From positions 1,456,501 to 1,520,500 of the forward strand of contig NZ_CP019508.1 in NCBI RefSeq assembly GCF_002002865.1: a stretch of 64,000 nt of DNA, given 5' to 3'. The position numbers and the translations under genes are program-made. Source of the DNA: Brevundimonas sp. LM2 (GTDB lineage Bacteria > Pseudomonadota > Alphaproteobacteria > Caulobacterales > Caulobacteraceae). Positions 1 through 9,105 of the stretch are shown piece by piece. The notes under the pieces were generated by a model. The model worked only from the letters and a program-made list of their open reading frames with translations. It did not search any database and was not told the origin of the DNA. Numbering within the stretch: the stretch's first letter is position 1; every line of letters starts with the position of its first letter.

Positions 1-2
1 TG

Positions 3-380
3 TTCAACTGGTTCACCAAGGGCGAGATGACGGCCGAGGGGTCGTCCATCACCGAGGGCATCGGGGTGGCGCGGATCACCGGCAATCTGCACGGGTTCAC
101 GCCCGACCACGCCTACCGGATCGAAGACGCCGAGTTCCTGCCGTTGCTGTTCGACCTGGTGGTGCACGAGGGGCTGTCGCTGGGCGGGTCGGCGGGCGTG
201 AACATCGCCGGCGCGGTGCGGCTGGCGCGCCAGATGGGGCCGGGCAAGACGATCGTGACCATCCTGTGCGACCCCGGCTCGCGCTATGCGTCCAAGCTGT
301 TCAACCCCGAATTCCTGGCCGGCAAGGGGCTTCCGGTGCCACCGTGGGCGGCACCGGCGGGGCTGACCTCCGCCGCCTGA
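3..380 (+). CDS. cysK: cysteine synthase, C-terminal part (start lies outside window)
   Basis: This is the last ~125 residues of a PLP-dependent (fold type II) O-acetylserine sulfhydrylase-type enzyme, which makes cysteine from O-acetylserine and sulfide in the cytoplasm. The reading frame is open from base 3 with no start in the window. Family landmarks are the GVARITGN and PDHAYRIED region, the EGLSLGGSAGVN stretch that matches the phosphate-binding Gly/Ser-rich segment, and the near-C-terminal GPGKTIVTILCDPGSRY and KLFNPEFL motifs typical of CysK/CysM. The PLP lysine lies upstream and cannot be seen. The 15-bp gap to the opposing xylD gene shows no clear terminator. CysK is more likely than cystathionine beta-synthase because no CBS extension follows the catalytic domain. 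Confidence 0.85.
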   Translation, partial: FNWFTKGEMTAEGSSITEGIGVARITGNLHGFTPDHAYRIEDAEFLPLLFDLVVHEGLSLGGSAGVNIAGAVRLARQMGPGKTIVTILCDPGSRYASKLFNPEFLAGKGLPVPPWAAPAGLTSAA

Positions 381-394
381 GGCGGCCCCCCCGT

Positions 395-2179
395 TCAGTG
401 GTTGTCCCGGGGGTTGCCGAACTTGTCGATGATGCGGTGGTATTTGACGGCCGGTTCCAGGACCGCCCCGGTCCCCAGCTGACCGACGTTGGCGCGCTGC
501 AGCTCCTGCCAGGGGGTCTGGGAGGGCGGGATCTGGAAGCCGCCGGCGGCGTCCAGGGCGGCGCGGCGGTCGGCCAGTTCAGCGTCGGAGATCAGCACAT
601 CGACGCGGCAGGTGTTCAGGTCCACCCGCACCGGATCGCCGGTCCGCAGCAGGGCCAGATTGCCGCCCGCCGCCGCCTCGGGCGAGGCGTTCAGGATCGA
701 GGGGGAGCCGGACGTGCCAGACTGGCGGCCGTCGCCGATACAGGCCAGGGCGTGGACGCCCTCGCGGATCAGGTGGGCGGGCGGCCGCATGTTGACCACC
801 TCGGCCGCGCCCGGATAGCCCAGCGGGCCGGCCCCGCGCATGAACAGGACGCTGCGCTCGGTGACGCCTGTCGCAGGGTCGTCGATGCGATGATGGTAGT
901 CCTCCGGTCCGTCGAACACGACAGCCGGACCCTCGAAGGCGTTCGGATCGGCGGGGTTGTTCAGGTAGCGCTCGCGGAACTCTGCGGCGATGACGCTGGT
1001 CTTCATGATGGCGTTGTCGAACAGGTTGCCGCTGAGAACCAGGAAACCGGCATCCTCGACCAGGGGCGCGTCCATGGTGCGGATGACGTCGGGCAGCAGG
1101 ATCTGGGCGTCGCGGCAGTTTTCGCCCATGGTCTTACCGTTGACGGTCATGGCGCCTTCGCGGATCAGGCCCTGACCCATCAGCTGCGAAACCACGGCGG
1201 GCACGCCGCCGGCCTGGTGGAAGTCCTCGCCCAGATACTGGCCGGCGGGCTGCAGATTGACCAGCAGGGGCACGGCGTGGCCGTGGGTCTGCCAGGCCTC
1301 GATCGGCAGGTCGACGCCCGAATGGCGGGCCAGGGCGGTGATGTGGATGGGGGCGTTGGTCGAGCCGCCGATGGCCGAGTTGACCACGATGGCGTTGTGG
1401 AAGGCGTCGGCGGTCAGGATGTCGGACGGCTTCAGATCCTCGTGCACCATTTCGACGATGCGCTTGCCGGTCAGATAGGCCACCTGGGGCCGCTCGCGAT
1501 ACGGGGCCGGGATGGCGGCCGAGCCGGGCAGAGACATGCCCAGGGCCTCGGCCAGGCTGTTCATCGTCGAGGCCGTGCCCATGGTGTTGCAGTAACCGAC
1601 CGACGGCGCCGAGGTCGCGACCAGGTTGATGAACCCCTCGTAGTCCAGTTCGCCTGCCGCCATCATCTCGCGGGCTTTCCAGATGATGGTGCCCGAGCCG
1701 ATGCGCTCGCCTTTCAGCCAGCCGTTCAGCATGGGGCCGACCGACAGGGCGATGGCGGGAATGTCGACGGTGGCGGCGGCCATCAGACAGGCCGGCGTGG
1801 TCTTGTCGCAGCCGATGGTCAGGACGACGCCGTCGAGCGGATAGCCATACAGCAGCTCGACCAGACCCATATAGGCCAGGTTGCGGTCCAGACCCGCCGT
1901 CGGCCGCTTGCCGGTCTCCTGAATCGGGTGAACGGGGAATTCGAGCGCGATGCCGCCCTGTTCGCGGATGCCCTCGCGGACCCGCTTGGCCAGCTCGATA
2001 TGGTGGCGATTGCAGGGAGCCAGGTCCGACCCGGTCTGGGCGATGCCGATGATCGGCCGACCCGAACGCAGCTCTTCCAGGGTCAGGCCGTAGTTCAGAT
2101 AGCGCTCCAGATAGAGGGCCGTCATGTCCGGGTTCTTGGGATTGTCGAACCAGGCGCGGGAACGGAGCGGTTTGGACAT
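395..2179 (-). CDS. xylD: D-xylonate dehydratase (IlvD/Edd family)
   Basis: This enzyme dehydrates D-xylonate to 2-keto-3-deoxy-D-xylonate, the third step of the Weimberg xylose pathway, in the cytoplasm. The 594-residue product has the length and sequence character of the Caulobacter XylD and YjhG/YagF-like branch of the IlvD/Edd family. Three conserved cysteines that can bind the [2Fe-2S] cluster are visible at about residues 56 (APCNRH), 124 ([10 protein letters not shown]) and 197 (GYCNTMGT). I use the ATG at 2179; a TTG one codon upstream is also possible, and neither has a strong Shine-Dalgarno. The gene starts 32 bp after the FadR-type regulator on the same strand, so the two probably share a transcript. 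In Caulobacter crescentus xylD ends the xylXABCD operon; here it is separated and points away from the other xyl genes. Confidence 0.93.
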   Translation of the reverse strand: MSKPLRSRAWFDNPKNPDMTALYLERYLNYGLTLEELRSGRPIIGIAQTGSDLAPCNRHHIELAKRVREGIREQGGIALEFPVHPIQETGKRPTAGLDRNLAYMGLVELLYGYPLDGVVLTIGCDKTTPACLMAAATVDIPAIALSVGPMLNGWLKGERIGSGTIIWKAREMMAAGELDYEGFINLVATSAPSVGYCNTMGTASTMNSLAEALGMSLPGSAAIPAPYRERPQVAYLTGKRIVEMVHEDLKPSDILTADAFHNAIVVNSAIGGSTNAPIHITALARHSGVDLPIEAWQTHGHAVPLLVNLQPAGQYLGEDFHQAGGVPAVVSQLMGQGLIREGAMTVNGKTMGENCRDAQILLPDVIRTMDAPLVEDAGFLVLSGNLFDNAIMKTSVIAAEFRERYLNNPADPNAFEGPAVVFDGPEDYHHRIDDPATGVTERSVLFMRGAGPLGYPGAAEVVNMRPPAHLIREGVHALACIGDGRQSGTSGSPSILNASPEAAAGGNLALLRTGDPVRVDLNTCRVDVLISDAELADRRAALDAAGGFQIPPSQTPWQELQRANVGQLGTGAVLEPAVKYHRIIDKFGNPRDNH

Positions 2180-2211
2180 CAAATCATCTTTGGCTGAGAA
2201 TACTCAGACAA

Positions 2212-2988
2212 TTAGCCGGAGGGGTCCGCTTTCGCAATACGGGCCCCGCGCTTTGCCGAGGCGCTGCGGGTCTGCTCCAGGGCGTGGGCCACCAGGGCCT
2301 GCATGGTGGCGCGCGCCCGATCGGAGTCGCTCGCCTCGATCGCGGCGAAAACGGCCCAGTGTTCGGGCATGGGGTCCGGCGGCAGGGTCCGCTTGCGCTG
2401 CTTGTACAGGGTGGTCCAGCGCACCCCGGCCCCGATGGTCGAGGCCAGGCTGATCAGGGGCGGATTGCCCGTCGCCGCCAGGATCAGCTGATGAAAGTCC
2501 CGATCGGCGGCCTGACCGGCCTCGGTCTTGAGGGTCTTCAGCGCCATGGTCTCGAGCGCGCGGCGCATGAGGACGACCTGTTCGGGGGTGCGGCGCAGCG
2601 CCGCGAGGGCGGCAGCGGCGGGTTCGACGATCATCCGGAGCTCGAACAGACCGTCGACGATGGCGGGGCTGGGTTCCGAGGCGAAGAACCAGGACAGGAC
2701 GTCCGAATCCAGCAGGTTCCACCGGTCCATCGGCAGGACGCGCGTCCCGGTCCGGGGGCGGCTCTCGACCAGACCCTTGGCGGCGAGGATGCGGATGGCT
2801 TCGCGGTAGGCGCTTCGCGAGACGGACAGACGTTCGCTGAGGTCGATCTCGTTGCCCAGGATGTCGCCCGGCTTGTGAACCCCCGAGACGATGGCGACGC
2901 CGAGGTCGCGGGCGATCGCGCCGTGAAGCCGTTCGGTGCCGGCACGGGGGCGGGCGTCAGGGATCGGGCGGGGATCGGGCGCGGTCAT
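2212..2988 (-). CDS. GntR/FadR-subfamily transcriptional regulator
   Basis: A 258-residue regulator with an N-terminal winged helix (about residues 18-80, including the helix-turn region LSERLSVSRSAYREAIRIL) and a C-terminal all-helical FCD ligand-binding domain (about 95-230). The FCD part carries a D-x3-H type site (DRDFHQL) and two later histidines (EHWAVF, VAHALEQ) that may bind metal and a carboxylate ligand. I chose the ATG at 2988; an in-frame upstream extension to 3048 would run into the promoter region. FadR-subfamily proteins beside sugar-acid dehydratases usually respond to aldonates, uronates or their keto-deoxy products, so xylonate or a Weimberg intermediate is a reasonable inducer, but this is inference. 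It sits directly upstream of xylD and is divergent from the GH3 gene. Confidence 0.88.
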   Translation of the reverse strand: MTAPDPRPIPDARPRAGTERLHGAIARDLGVAIVSGVHKPGDILGNEIDLSERLSVSRSAYREAIRILAAKGLVESRPRTGTRVLPMDRWNLLDSDVLSWFFASEPSPAIVDGLFELRMIVEPAAAALAALRRTPEQVVLMRRALETMALKTLKTEAGQAADRDFHQLILAATGNPPLISLASTIGAGVRWTTLYKQRKRTLPPDPMPEHWAVFAAIEASDSDRARATMQALVAHALEQTRSASAKRGARIAKADPSG

Positions 2989-3063
2989 GCGCCTGATTAC
3001 GATGAGTCCTCTGAAGGACCAACGATCCCCGTTGACCCCCCTCGTCATCCCTGTCTATCCTTG

Positions 3064-3077
3064 TGGTAGCGCTATCA
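3064..3077. promoter_or_regulatory. LacI-type operator TGGTAGCGCTATCA, GH3 gene
   Basis: A 14-bp near-perfect palindrome (12 of 14 positions symmetric) centred on AGCGCT, 37 bp before the GH3 ATG. A TTGACC hexamer at 3032-3037 with a weak TATC-containing -10 near 3054-3060 could be the promoter, which would put the operator just after the -10. The same word recurs inverted before xylX, and variants lie before two other sugar genes in this window. Sites of this type are known targets of LacI-family sugar repressors, including xylose regulation in Caulobacter. Confidence 0.7.
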
Positions 3078-3113
3078 TCGCGGGGCACACTGCGAGAGCC
3101 GGGAGGACGAACC

Positions 3114-5543
3114 ATGACCGAACCACGCCACCAAACCCTGACGCTTGGCCGCCGCAGCGTGCTGGCCAGCTTCGCCTCTCTGGTCGCCATTGCCGCGACC
3201 CGGGGCGTGGCCCAGGCCCAGGACACGTCGAAGCCCGCGGCCGACGCCCTGTATCGCGATGCGCGCCAGCCGATCGAGCGGCGGGTCGAGGACCTGCTGG
3301 GCCGGATGTCGGTCGAGGAGAAGGTCGCCCAGATGATCGGCATCTGGGAGTTCAAGGGCAAAATCCAGAACGCGGCCGGCGATTTCGATCCCGCCAAGGC
3401 CACTACGGCCTTCCCCAACGGCCTCGGCCAGATCTCCCGGCCGCAGGACAAGCGCGGCGTCGACCCCAGCGAGAACGGCGCGGCCGGGGCGGCGGCCGAG
3501 GCGGTCAACCGGACCGGGGCGGAGACGGCGGACTACGTCAATGCGGCCCAGCGCTGGGCGGTCGAGAACACCCGGCTGGGCATCCCCCTGCTGCTGCACG
3601 AAGAGGCGCTGCACGGCTATGTGGCGCGCGGCGCGACCAGCTTCCCGCAGTCGATCGCCCTGGCCAGCACCTGGGATCCGGCGCTGGTGGAGCAGTGCTT
3701 CTCGGTCGCTGCACGCGAGATGCGGGCCCGGGGCGCGCAACTGGCCCTGGCTCCCGTGGTCGACGTGGCGCGCGATCCGCGCTGGGGCCGGATCGAGGAG
3801 ACCTATGGGGAGGATCCACACCTGGTCGCCGAGATGGGGCTGGCCGCGATCCGCGGCTTCCAGGGCACGACCCTGCCGCTGGCGCCCGACAAGGTGTTCG
3901 TCACGCTGAAGCACATGACCGGCCACGGCCAGCCCGAGAACGGCACCAATGTCGGACCGGCCAATATTTCGGAACGGACCCTGCGCGAGAATTTCTTCCC
4001 GCCGTTCGAACGGGCGGTGACCGAGCTGCCGGTGATGTCGGTGATGGCGTCGTACAATGAGATCGACGGCCTGCCGTCGCATGCCAACCGCTGGCTGCTG
4101 CACGACGTGCTGCGCGGCGAGTGGGCGTTCAAGGGCGCGGTGGTCAGCGACTATTTCGCCGTGCGCGAGCTGAATACCCGTCACAAGATGTTCCAGACCA
4201 TCGAAGAGGCGGCGGCGCGGGCCCTGGAGGCCGGCGTGGATATCGAGCTGCCGGACGGCGAGGGCTATATCAAGTTCCCCGAGATGGTCCGTGACGGACG
4301 CATCGAGATCGCCGCCATCGATGCGGCGGTGCGTCGGGTGCTGACGCTGAAGTTCCAGGCCGGCGTGTTCGAAAACCCCTATGTCGATCCGAGCCGGGCC
4401 GAGGCGCTGACCGCCACGCCGGACGCCGTGGCCCTGGCCCGCAAGTCGGCGCAGAAGGCGATCGTGCTGCTGAAGAACGACAAGGGCCTGCTACCGCTGG
4501 ACGCCTCGCGGATCCGCCGGATGGCGGTGCTGGGTACCCATGCGCGCGACACGCCGATCGGCGGCTACAGCGATGTGCCGCGCCATGTCGTCAGCGTGCT
4601 GGAAGGCCTGCAGGCGGCGGCCCAGGGCCGGTTCCAGATCGACTATGCCGAGGCCGTGCGCATCACGGAGAGCCGGTCGTGGAGCGCCGACGCCGTCGAC
4701 CTGGTCTCGCCCGAGGTGAATGCCCGGCTGATCGAGGAGGCCGTGGCCACGGCCCGCAATGCCGACACCATCGTCATGGTGCTGGGCGACAACGAACAGA
4801 CCAGCCGCGAGGCCTGGGCCGACGAACATCTGGGCGACCGGGCATCGCTGGAGCTGATCGGCCAGCAGAACGACCTGGCCCGCGCCATCTTCGCCTTGGG
4901 CAAGCCGACGGTGGTGGTGCTGCTGAACGGCCGCCCGCTGTCGGTCAATCTTCTGGCGGAAGAGGCGGACGCGCTCGTCGAGGGCTGGTACCTGGGCCAG
5001 GAGACCGGCCATGCGGTCGCCGACGTCCTGTTCGGCACGGTCAACCCGGGCGGGAAGCTGCCGGTGTCGATCGCGCGCAACGTCGGCCAGCTGCCGATCT
5101 TCTACAATCACAAGCCGACCTCGCGGCGTGGCTATCTGTTCGACCAGACCAGCCCGCTGTATCCGTTCGGCTTCGGCCTGTCCTACACCACCTTCGACAT
5201 CTCCGCCCCGCGCCTGGCCAAGGCGACGATCGGGCGGGACGAGCGCGTCAGGGTCGAGATCGATGTGACCAACACCGGACGGCGGGCCGGCGACGAGGTG
5301 GTGCAGCTGTATGTCACCGACGACTTCGCCTCGATCACCCGGCCGGTGCTGGAGCTGAAGCATTTCCAGCGCGTCACCCTGGAACCAGGGGCCCGGACCA
5401 CGGTGTCGTTCGAGATCGCGCCCCGCGACCTGTGGCTGTGGGATGAGGACATGAAGCGGATCGTCGAGCCCGGCACCTTCACGCTCAGCGCGGGTCCGAA
5501 CTCCCGCGAGCTGAAAACGGCAACCTTGACCGTTTCGGCCTGA
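3114..5543 (+). CDS. glycoside hydrolase family 3 beta-glucosidase/beta-xylosidase, Tat-exported
   Basis: An 809-residue GH3 enzyme that removes terminal beta-linked glucose or xylose from oligosaccharides. The N-terminus has a twin-arginine signal (TLGRRSVLASF followed by a hydrophobic stretch and AQAQ), so it should be exported folded to the periplasm. The (beta/alpha)8 domain holds the nucleophile in AVVSDYF (Asp about 346) and the substrate-binding KHMTGHG. The alpha/beta sandwich domain follows, and a C-terminal fibronectin-III-like domain ends the protein (VTNTGRRAGDEVVQLYV, LKHFQRVTLEPGA). The ATG at 3114 is preceded by a GGGAGGA Shine-Dalgarno; the longer upstream frame would overlap the operator. 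Because it shares the operator with xylX, a xylosidase or xyloglucan-acting role fits, but sequence alone does not separate xylose from glucose specificity. Confidence 0.9.
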   Translation: MTEPRHQTLTLGRRSVLASFASLVAIAATRGVAQAQDTSKPAADALYRDARQPIERRVEDLLGRMSVEEKVAQMIGIWEFKGKIQNAAGDFDPAKATTAFPNGLGQISRPQDKRGVDPSENGAAGAAAEAVNRTGAETADYVNAAQRWAVENTRLGIPLLLHEEALHGYVARGATSFPQSIALASTWDPALVEQCFSVAAREMRARGAQLALAPVVDVARDPRWGRIEETYGEDPHLVAEMGLAAIRGFQGTTLPLAPDKVFVTLKHMTGHGQPENGTNVGPANISERTLRENFFPPFERAVTELPVMSVMASYNEIDGLPSHANRWLLHDVLRGEWAFKGAVVSDYFAVRELNTRHKMFQTIEEAAARALEAGVDIELPDGEGYIKFPEMVRDGRIEIAAIDAAVRRVLTLKFQAGVFENPYVDPSRAEALTATPDAVALARKSAQKAIVLLKNDKGLLPLDASRIRRMAVLGTHARDTPIGGYSDVPRHVVSVLEGLQAAAQGRFQIDYAEAVRITESRSWSADAVDLVSPEVNARLIEEAVATARNADTIVMVLGDNEQTSREAWADEHLGDRASLELIGQQNDLARAIFALGKPTVVVLLNGRPLSVNLLAEEADALVEGWYLGQETGHAVADVLFGTVNPGGKLPVSIARNVGQLPIFYNHKPTSRRGYLFDQTSPLYPFGFGLSYTTFDISAPRLAKATIGRDERVRVEIDVTNTGRRAGDEVVQLYVTDDFASITRPVLELKHFQRVTLEPGARTTVSFEIAPRDLWLWDEDMKRIVEPGTFTLSAGPNSRELKTATLTVSA

Positions 5544-5559
5544 GATCGGGTGAACCCGC

Positions 5560-5597
5560 TTGACACGGTACCGGGTTCCCAGATGATAGCGCTACCA
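5560..5597 (+). promoter_or_regulatory. xylX promoter with LacI-type operator
   Basis: TTGACA at 5560-5565 and ATGATA at 5583-5588 are 17 bp apart, a good sigma-70-type promoter. The operator TGATAGCGCTACCA (5584-5597) overlaps the -10 element and is the exact reverse complement of the site at 3064-3077. A repressor bound here would block RNA polymerase directly. The arrangement predicts xylose-inducible expression of the xylX-xylB operon. Confidence 0.78.
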
Positions 5598-5635
5598 ACG
5601 AAGGACCGAGCTAACCAAGGCTCTGGCGGGGGACG

Positions 5636-6796
5636 ATGACAGCCGTAACCGATTATCTGCCGGCCGACTGGCGCGACGCGCTGCTGTTGGGTCGTATCGA
5701 GCTGCCAGCCGGGCCCACCCCCGTGCTGGTGCGCGAGGGGCGTGTGCTGGACATCTCGCGCTTCGCGGCGACCAGCGCCGACGCAGCGGCCCGGACCGAC
5801 CTTTCGATCGCCGCCGGCGAGGACCTCGGACCCCTGGACGAGATGGCATTCGAAGTCTCTTGGGACCCGGCCTCCAGGGGGCGGACCCATCTGCTGTCCC
5901 CCGTGGACCTGCAGTGCGTGAAGGCCTCGGGCGTGACCTTCGCCGTGTCGGCGGTGGAGCGGGTGATCGAGGAGCGGGCCCGGGGCGACGCCCATCGCGC
6001 CAACGAAATCCGCGCCCAGCTGGCCGAACGCGTCGGTGCCGATCTGTCGGCGGTGCGACCCGGCTCGGCCGAGGCCCTGAAGCTGAAGGACATCCTGATC
6101 GCCGACGGCCTGTGGTCGCAGTATCTGGAGGTCGCCATCGGCAAGGACGCCGAAATCTTCACCAAGGCCCCGGTGCTGTCCTCGGTCGGCTGGGGCGATT
6201 TCGTCGGGGTGCGGGCCGACAGCGCCTGGAACAATCCGGAGCCCGAGGTCGTCATCCTGTGCGCGCCCGACGGCCGTCCGGTCGGGGCGACCCTGGGCAA
6301 CGACGTCAATCTGCGCGACGTCGAGGGCCGCAGCGCCCTGCTGCTCGGCAAGGCCAAGGACAACAACGCCTCGGCGGCCCTGGGTCCGTTCGTCCGGCTG
6401 TTCGACGACGGCTTCACCATGGACGACGTCCGCGCCGCCGAGATTTCGCTTGAGGTCCGGGGCGAGGACGGGTTCGTCATGACGGGCTCGAGTTCCATGA
6501 GCCTGATCAGCCGCGATCCCCTGGAGCTGATCGGCCAGACCGTGGGCGCGGCCCACCAGTATCCGGACGGTTTCACGCTTTACCTCGGGACCATGTTCGC
6601 GCCGATCCAGGATCGCGACGCGCCGGGGCAGGGGTTCACCCACCATATGGGCGATCGGGTGCGGGTCGCCTCGGCGCGCCTGGGCGTTCTTGAAAACACG
6701 GTCACGACCAGTGAACAGGCCCCGCCCTGGACGCTGGGAATCTCGGGCCTGATGCGTAACCTGGCCGCGCGCGGTCTGCTTGGAGTGCCCGCGTGA
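5636..6796 (+). CDS. xylX: 2-keto-3-deoxy-D-xylonate dehydratase (FAH family)
   Basis: This enzyme converts 2-keto-3-deoxy-xylonate to 2-oxoglutarate semialdehyde, the fourth Weimberg step. The 386-residue protein belongs to the fumarylacetoacetate hydrolase fold and matches the Caulobacter XylX type in length and order of motifs: a substrate-contacting region with LLSPVDLQCVKASGVTF, a metal-site region with EIFTKAPVLSSVGWG and EPEVVILC, then GNDVNLRDVEG and GKAKDNNASAALGPF. The start follows a GCGGGGGAC Shine-Dalgarno and sits 38 bp after the LacI-type operator. The stop overlaps the xylB start by 4 bp (GTGA), so the two are translationally coupled. Confidence 0.93.
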   Translation: MTAVTDYLPADWRDALLLGRIELPAGPTPVLVREGRVLDISRFAATSADAAARTDLSIAAGEDLGPLDEMAFEVSWDPASRGRTHLLSPVDLQCVKASGVTFAVSAVERVIEERARGDAHRANEIRAQLAERVGADLSAVRPGSAEALKLKDILIADGLWSQYLEVAIGKDAEIFTKAPVLSSVGWGDFVGVRADSAWNNPEPEVVILCAPDGRPVGATLGNDVNLRDVEGRSALLLGKAKDNNASAALGPFVRLFDDGFTMDDVRAAEISLEVRGEDGFVMTGSSSMSLISRDPLELIGQTVGAAHQYPDGFTLYLGTMFAPIQDRDAPGQGFTHHMGDRVRVASARLGVLENTVTTSEQAPPWTLGISGLMRNLAARGLLGVPA

Positions 6797-7551
6797 GCAA
6801 GGCTGTCTATCCGTCTTTGAAGAACAAGCTGGTCGTCATCACGGGCGGCGGCTCCGGCATCGGGGCCGGCCTGACCGAGGCCTTCACCCGCCAGGGCGCG
6901 CGGGTCGTCTTTCTTGACGTGGCCGATGCGGACTCCATCGCCCTGCGCGACCGGCTGTCGCTGCTGTTCCCGGCCCCCGAGTACCGCCGATGCGACCTGA
7001 TGGATCTGGCGGCGCTGAAAACGTGCCTGGCCGGGATCGCGGCGGACCACGGGCCGATCGAGGTCCTGATCAACAATGCGGCCAACGACGACCGCCACAC
7101 CCTGGCCGAGGTCACGCCGGAATACTGGGACAACCGGATCTCGGTGAACCTGCGGCACCTGTATTTCGCCGCCCAGGCCGTGGCCCCGGCCATGCGCGCC
7201 GCCGGAGCGGGCGTGATCCTGAACCTGGGTTCGATCAGCTGGCATCTGGGGCTGCCGGACCTGTCGATCTACGAGACTGCCAAGGCCGGGATCGAAGGCA
7301 TGACCCGGGCCCTGGCGCGCGAGTTGGGCGTAGACGGCGTGCGCGTGGCCTGTATCGTGCCCGGCAACGTCAAAACGCCGCGCCAGGAGAAATGGTACAC
7401 CCCGGAGGGGGAGGCCGAGATCGTGGCGGCCCAGTGCCTGAAAGGTCGGATCCTGCCGGAGGACATCGCCGCCATGGCCATGTTCCTGGCTTCGGACGAC
7501 GCGCGGTTCATCACCGGGCACGAGTATTTCGTCGACGCCGGCTGGCGCTGA
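6793..7551 (+). CDS. xylB: D-xylose 1-dehydrogenase (SDR family)
   Basis: An NAD-dependent short-chain dehydrogenase of 252 residues that oxidises D-xylose to D-xylonolactone, the first Weimberg step. The Rossmann motif TGGGSGIG lies near residues 17-24, the structural NNAAND in the middle, and the catalytic Ser-Tyr-Lys set is in GSISWHLG and IYETAKAG. Long stretches such as CLKGRI and GNVKTPRQEKWYTPEG closely resemble Caulobacter crescentus XylB as I recall it. Translation starts at a GTG that overlaps the xylX stop. It ends 50 bp before the transporter gene. Confidence 0.93.
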   Translation: MSKAVYPSLKNKLVVITGGGSGIGAGLTEAFTRQGARVVFLDVADADSIALRDRLSLLFPAPEYRRCDLMDLAALKTCLAGIAADHGPIEVLINNAANDDRHTLAEVTPEYWDNRISVNLRHLYFAAQAVAPAMRAAGAGVILNLGSISWHLGLPDLSIYETAKAGIEGMTRALARELGVDGVRVACIVPGNVKTPRQEKWYTPEGEAEIVAAQCLKGRILPEDIAAMAMFLASDDARFITGHEYFVDAGWR

Positions 7552-7601
7552 CGCGACGAGCGTAACAACGGGCCGGGAGAGCCCAAGGGGAGATTTGAGA
7601 C

Positions 7602-9032
7602 ATGGCAGGACCGACCGGGGGCACAGGCCCCGACCTCGCGGGGATTGATCGCGTCAATCTGGGCTTCATCATCGCCATCGTCGCCGTCGCCACGATCGGC
7701 GGTCTGCTGTTCGGGTACGACAGTGGTGCGGTCAACGGCACACAGGCCGGCCTGCAGGCGCAGTTCAATCTGGACGCCAATGGGCTGGGCTTCACCGTCG
7801 GCTCGCTGCTGATCGGCTGCGCCTTCGGGGCCTTCTTCGCGGGCCGGCTGGCGGACCTGATCGGACGCCGCACGGTCATGATCGTGGCCGCCGTCATGTT
7901 CCTCATCGGGGCCCTGATCCAGGGTCTGACGGACACCCACACCCTGTTCGTCGCCGCACGCTTCGGCGCCGGCATGGCGGTGGGGGCGGCCAGCGTGCTG
8001 TCGCCGCTCTACATCTCGGAAGTGGCTCCGGCCAACATCCGCGGACGGATGAGCACGGTCCAGCAGGTGATGATCATCACCGGCCTGACGGCCGCCTTCC
8101 TGGTCAACTATTTCCTGGCCCAGCAGGCCGGCAGCAGCCTGGGCGAAATCGGCGGGACCAGCGCCTGGCGCTGGATGTACCTGGCCCAGGCCGCCCCGGC
8201 TGTCGTCTTCCTGCTGGCCCTGTTCCTGATCCCGGAGAGCCCGCGCTATCTGGTGATGAAGAACAAGGACGCGGCGGCCCGCAAGGTGCTGACCAAGCTG
8301 TTCGGGGCCGACGTCGCGGAGCGCAAGATCGGCGAGATCCGCGGCAGCTTCACCGAGGGGCATCGCCCCAGCTTCGCCGACGTCATGTCCAAGAAGACCC
8401 TGTTCCGCCCGATCGTTTGGGCCGGCCTGATCCTCGCAACCTTCCAGCAGTTCGTCGGCATCAACATCATCTTCTACTACGGCGAAACGCTGTGGCGTCT
8501 GGCCGGCGTGTCGGAAGCGGTGGCCCTGGAGCGCAACATCATCTCCGGCGCGGTGTCCATCGCGGCGGTGCTGGCGGCCCTGGCCGTGATCGACAAGATC
8601 GGCCGCAAGCCACTGCTGCTGATCGGCTCGGTCGGCATGGCCGTCACCCTGGGGGCCATGACCTGGGCCTTCAGCGGCGCGACGGCGGATGCGGCGGGCA
8701 ATCTGGCCCTCGGTGAAACCGCGGGCCTGACGGCCCTGGTCGCGGCCAACCTGTACGTCATCTTCTTCAACTTCAGCTGGGGCCCGGTCATGTGGGTCAT
8801 GCTGGGAGAGATGTTCCCCAACCAGATGCGCGGGTCGGCCCTGGCCATCTGCGGCCTGGCCCAGTGGGGTGCCAACTATCTGGTGGTGCAGAGCTTCCCC
8901 GGCATGGCCGAGAGCATCGGCCTGGTCGGCACCTACGCCCTCTACACCGCCGCCGCCGTCATCAGCATCTTCCTCGTCCGCGCCTTCATCAAGGAGACGA
9001 AGGGCAAGGAACTGGAAGACATGCAGGGCTGA
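7602..9032 (+). CDS. xylE: MFS sugar:H+ symporter, probable D-xylose transporter
   Basis: A 476-residue, 12-helix major facilitator of the sugar-porter family, placed in the inner membrane. Family signatures are GGLLFGYDSGAVNG in helix 1, GRLADLIGRRTVM in the first cytoplasmic loop, PLYISEVAPANIRGRM after helix 4, PESPRYLV after helix 6, QQFVGINIIFYY in helix 7 and WVMLGEMFPNQMRGSA near helix 10. Its place between xylB and xylA points to xylose, as for the xylE-type porter linked to Caulobacter xylose genes; the substrate is inferred from context. A PxxR-like ETKGKELEDM tail closes the protein, as is usual for sugar porters. An AAGGGGAG Shine-Dalgarno precedes the start. Confidence 0.87.
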   Translation: MAGPTGGTGPDLAGIDRVNLGFIIAIVAVATIGGLLFGYDSGAVNGTQAGLQAQFNLDANGLGFTVGSLLIGCAFGAFFAGRLADLIGRRTVMIVAAVMFLIGALIQGLTDTHTLFVAARFGAGMAVGAASVLSPLYISEVAPANIRGRMSTVQQVMIITGLTAAFLVNYFLAQQAGSSLGEIGGTSAWRWMYLAQAAPAVVFLLALFLIPESPRYLVMKNKDAAARKVLTKLFGADVAERKIGEIRGSFTEGHRPSFADVMSKKTLFRPIVWAGLILATFQQFVGINIIFYYGETLWRLAGVSEAVALERNIISGAVSIAAVLAALAVIDKIGRKPLLLIGSVGMAVTLGAMTWAFSGATADAAGNLALGETAGLTALVAANLYVIFFNFSWGPVMWVMLGEMFPNQMRGSALAICGLAQWGANYLVVQSFPGMAESIGLVGTYALYTAAAVISIFLVRAFIKETKGKELEDMQG

Positions 9033-9058
9033 CCCTATCTAATCGTCCGACATTTGAA

Positions 9059-9082
9059 GGGGCGGCGCTCCCTCGCCGCCCC
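9059..9082. other. GC-rich hairpin between xylE and xylA
   Basis: Arms of 9 bp (GGGGCGGCG / CGCCGCCCC) enclose a 6-nt loop. The stem ends 23 bp before the xylA start and 26 bp after the xylE stop. No T-run follows, so it is not a standard intrinsic terminator. It could be an mRNA-processing or stabilising stem that lets soluble-enzyme and transporter levels differ within one operon. Confidence 0.5.
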
Positions 9083-9105
9083 ATATTCACGACAAGGCTG
9101 AACCC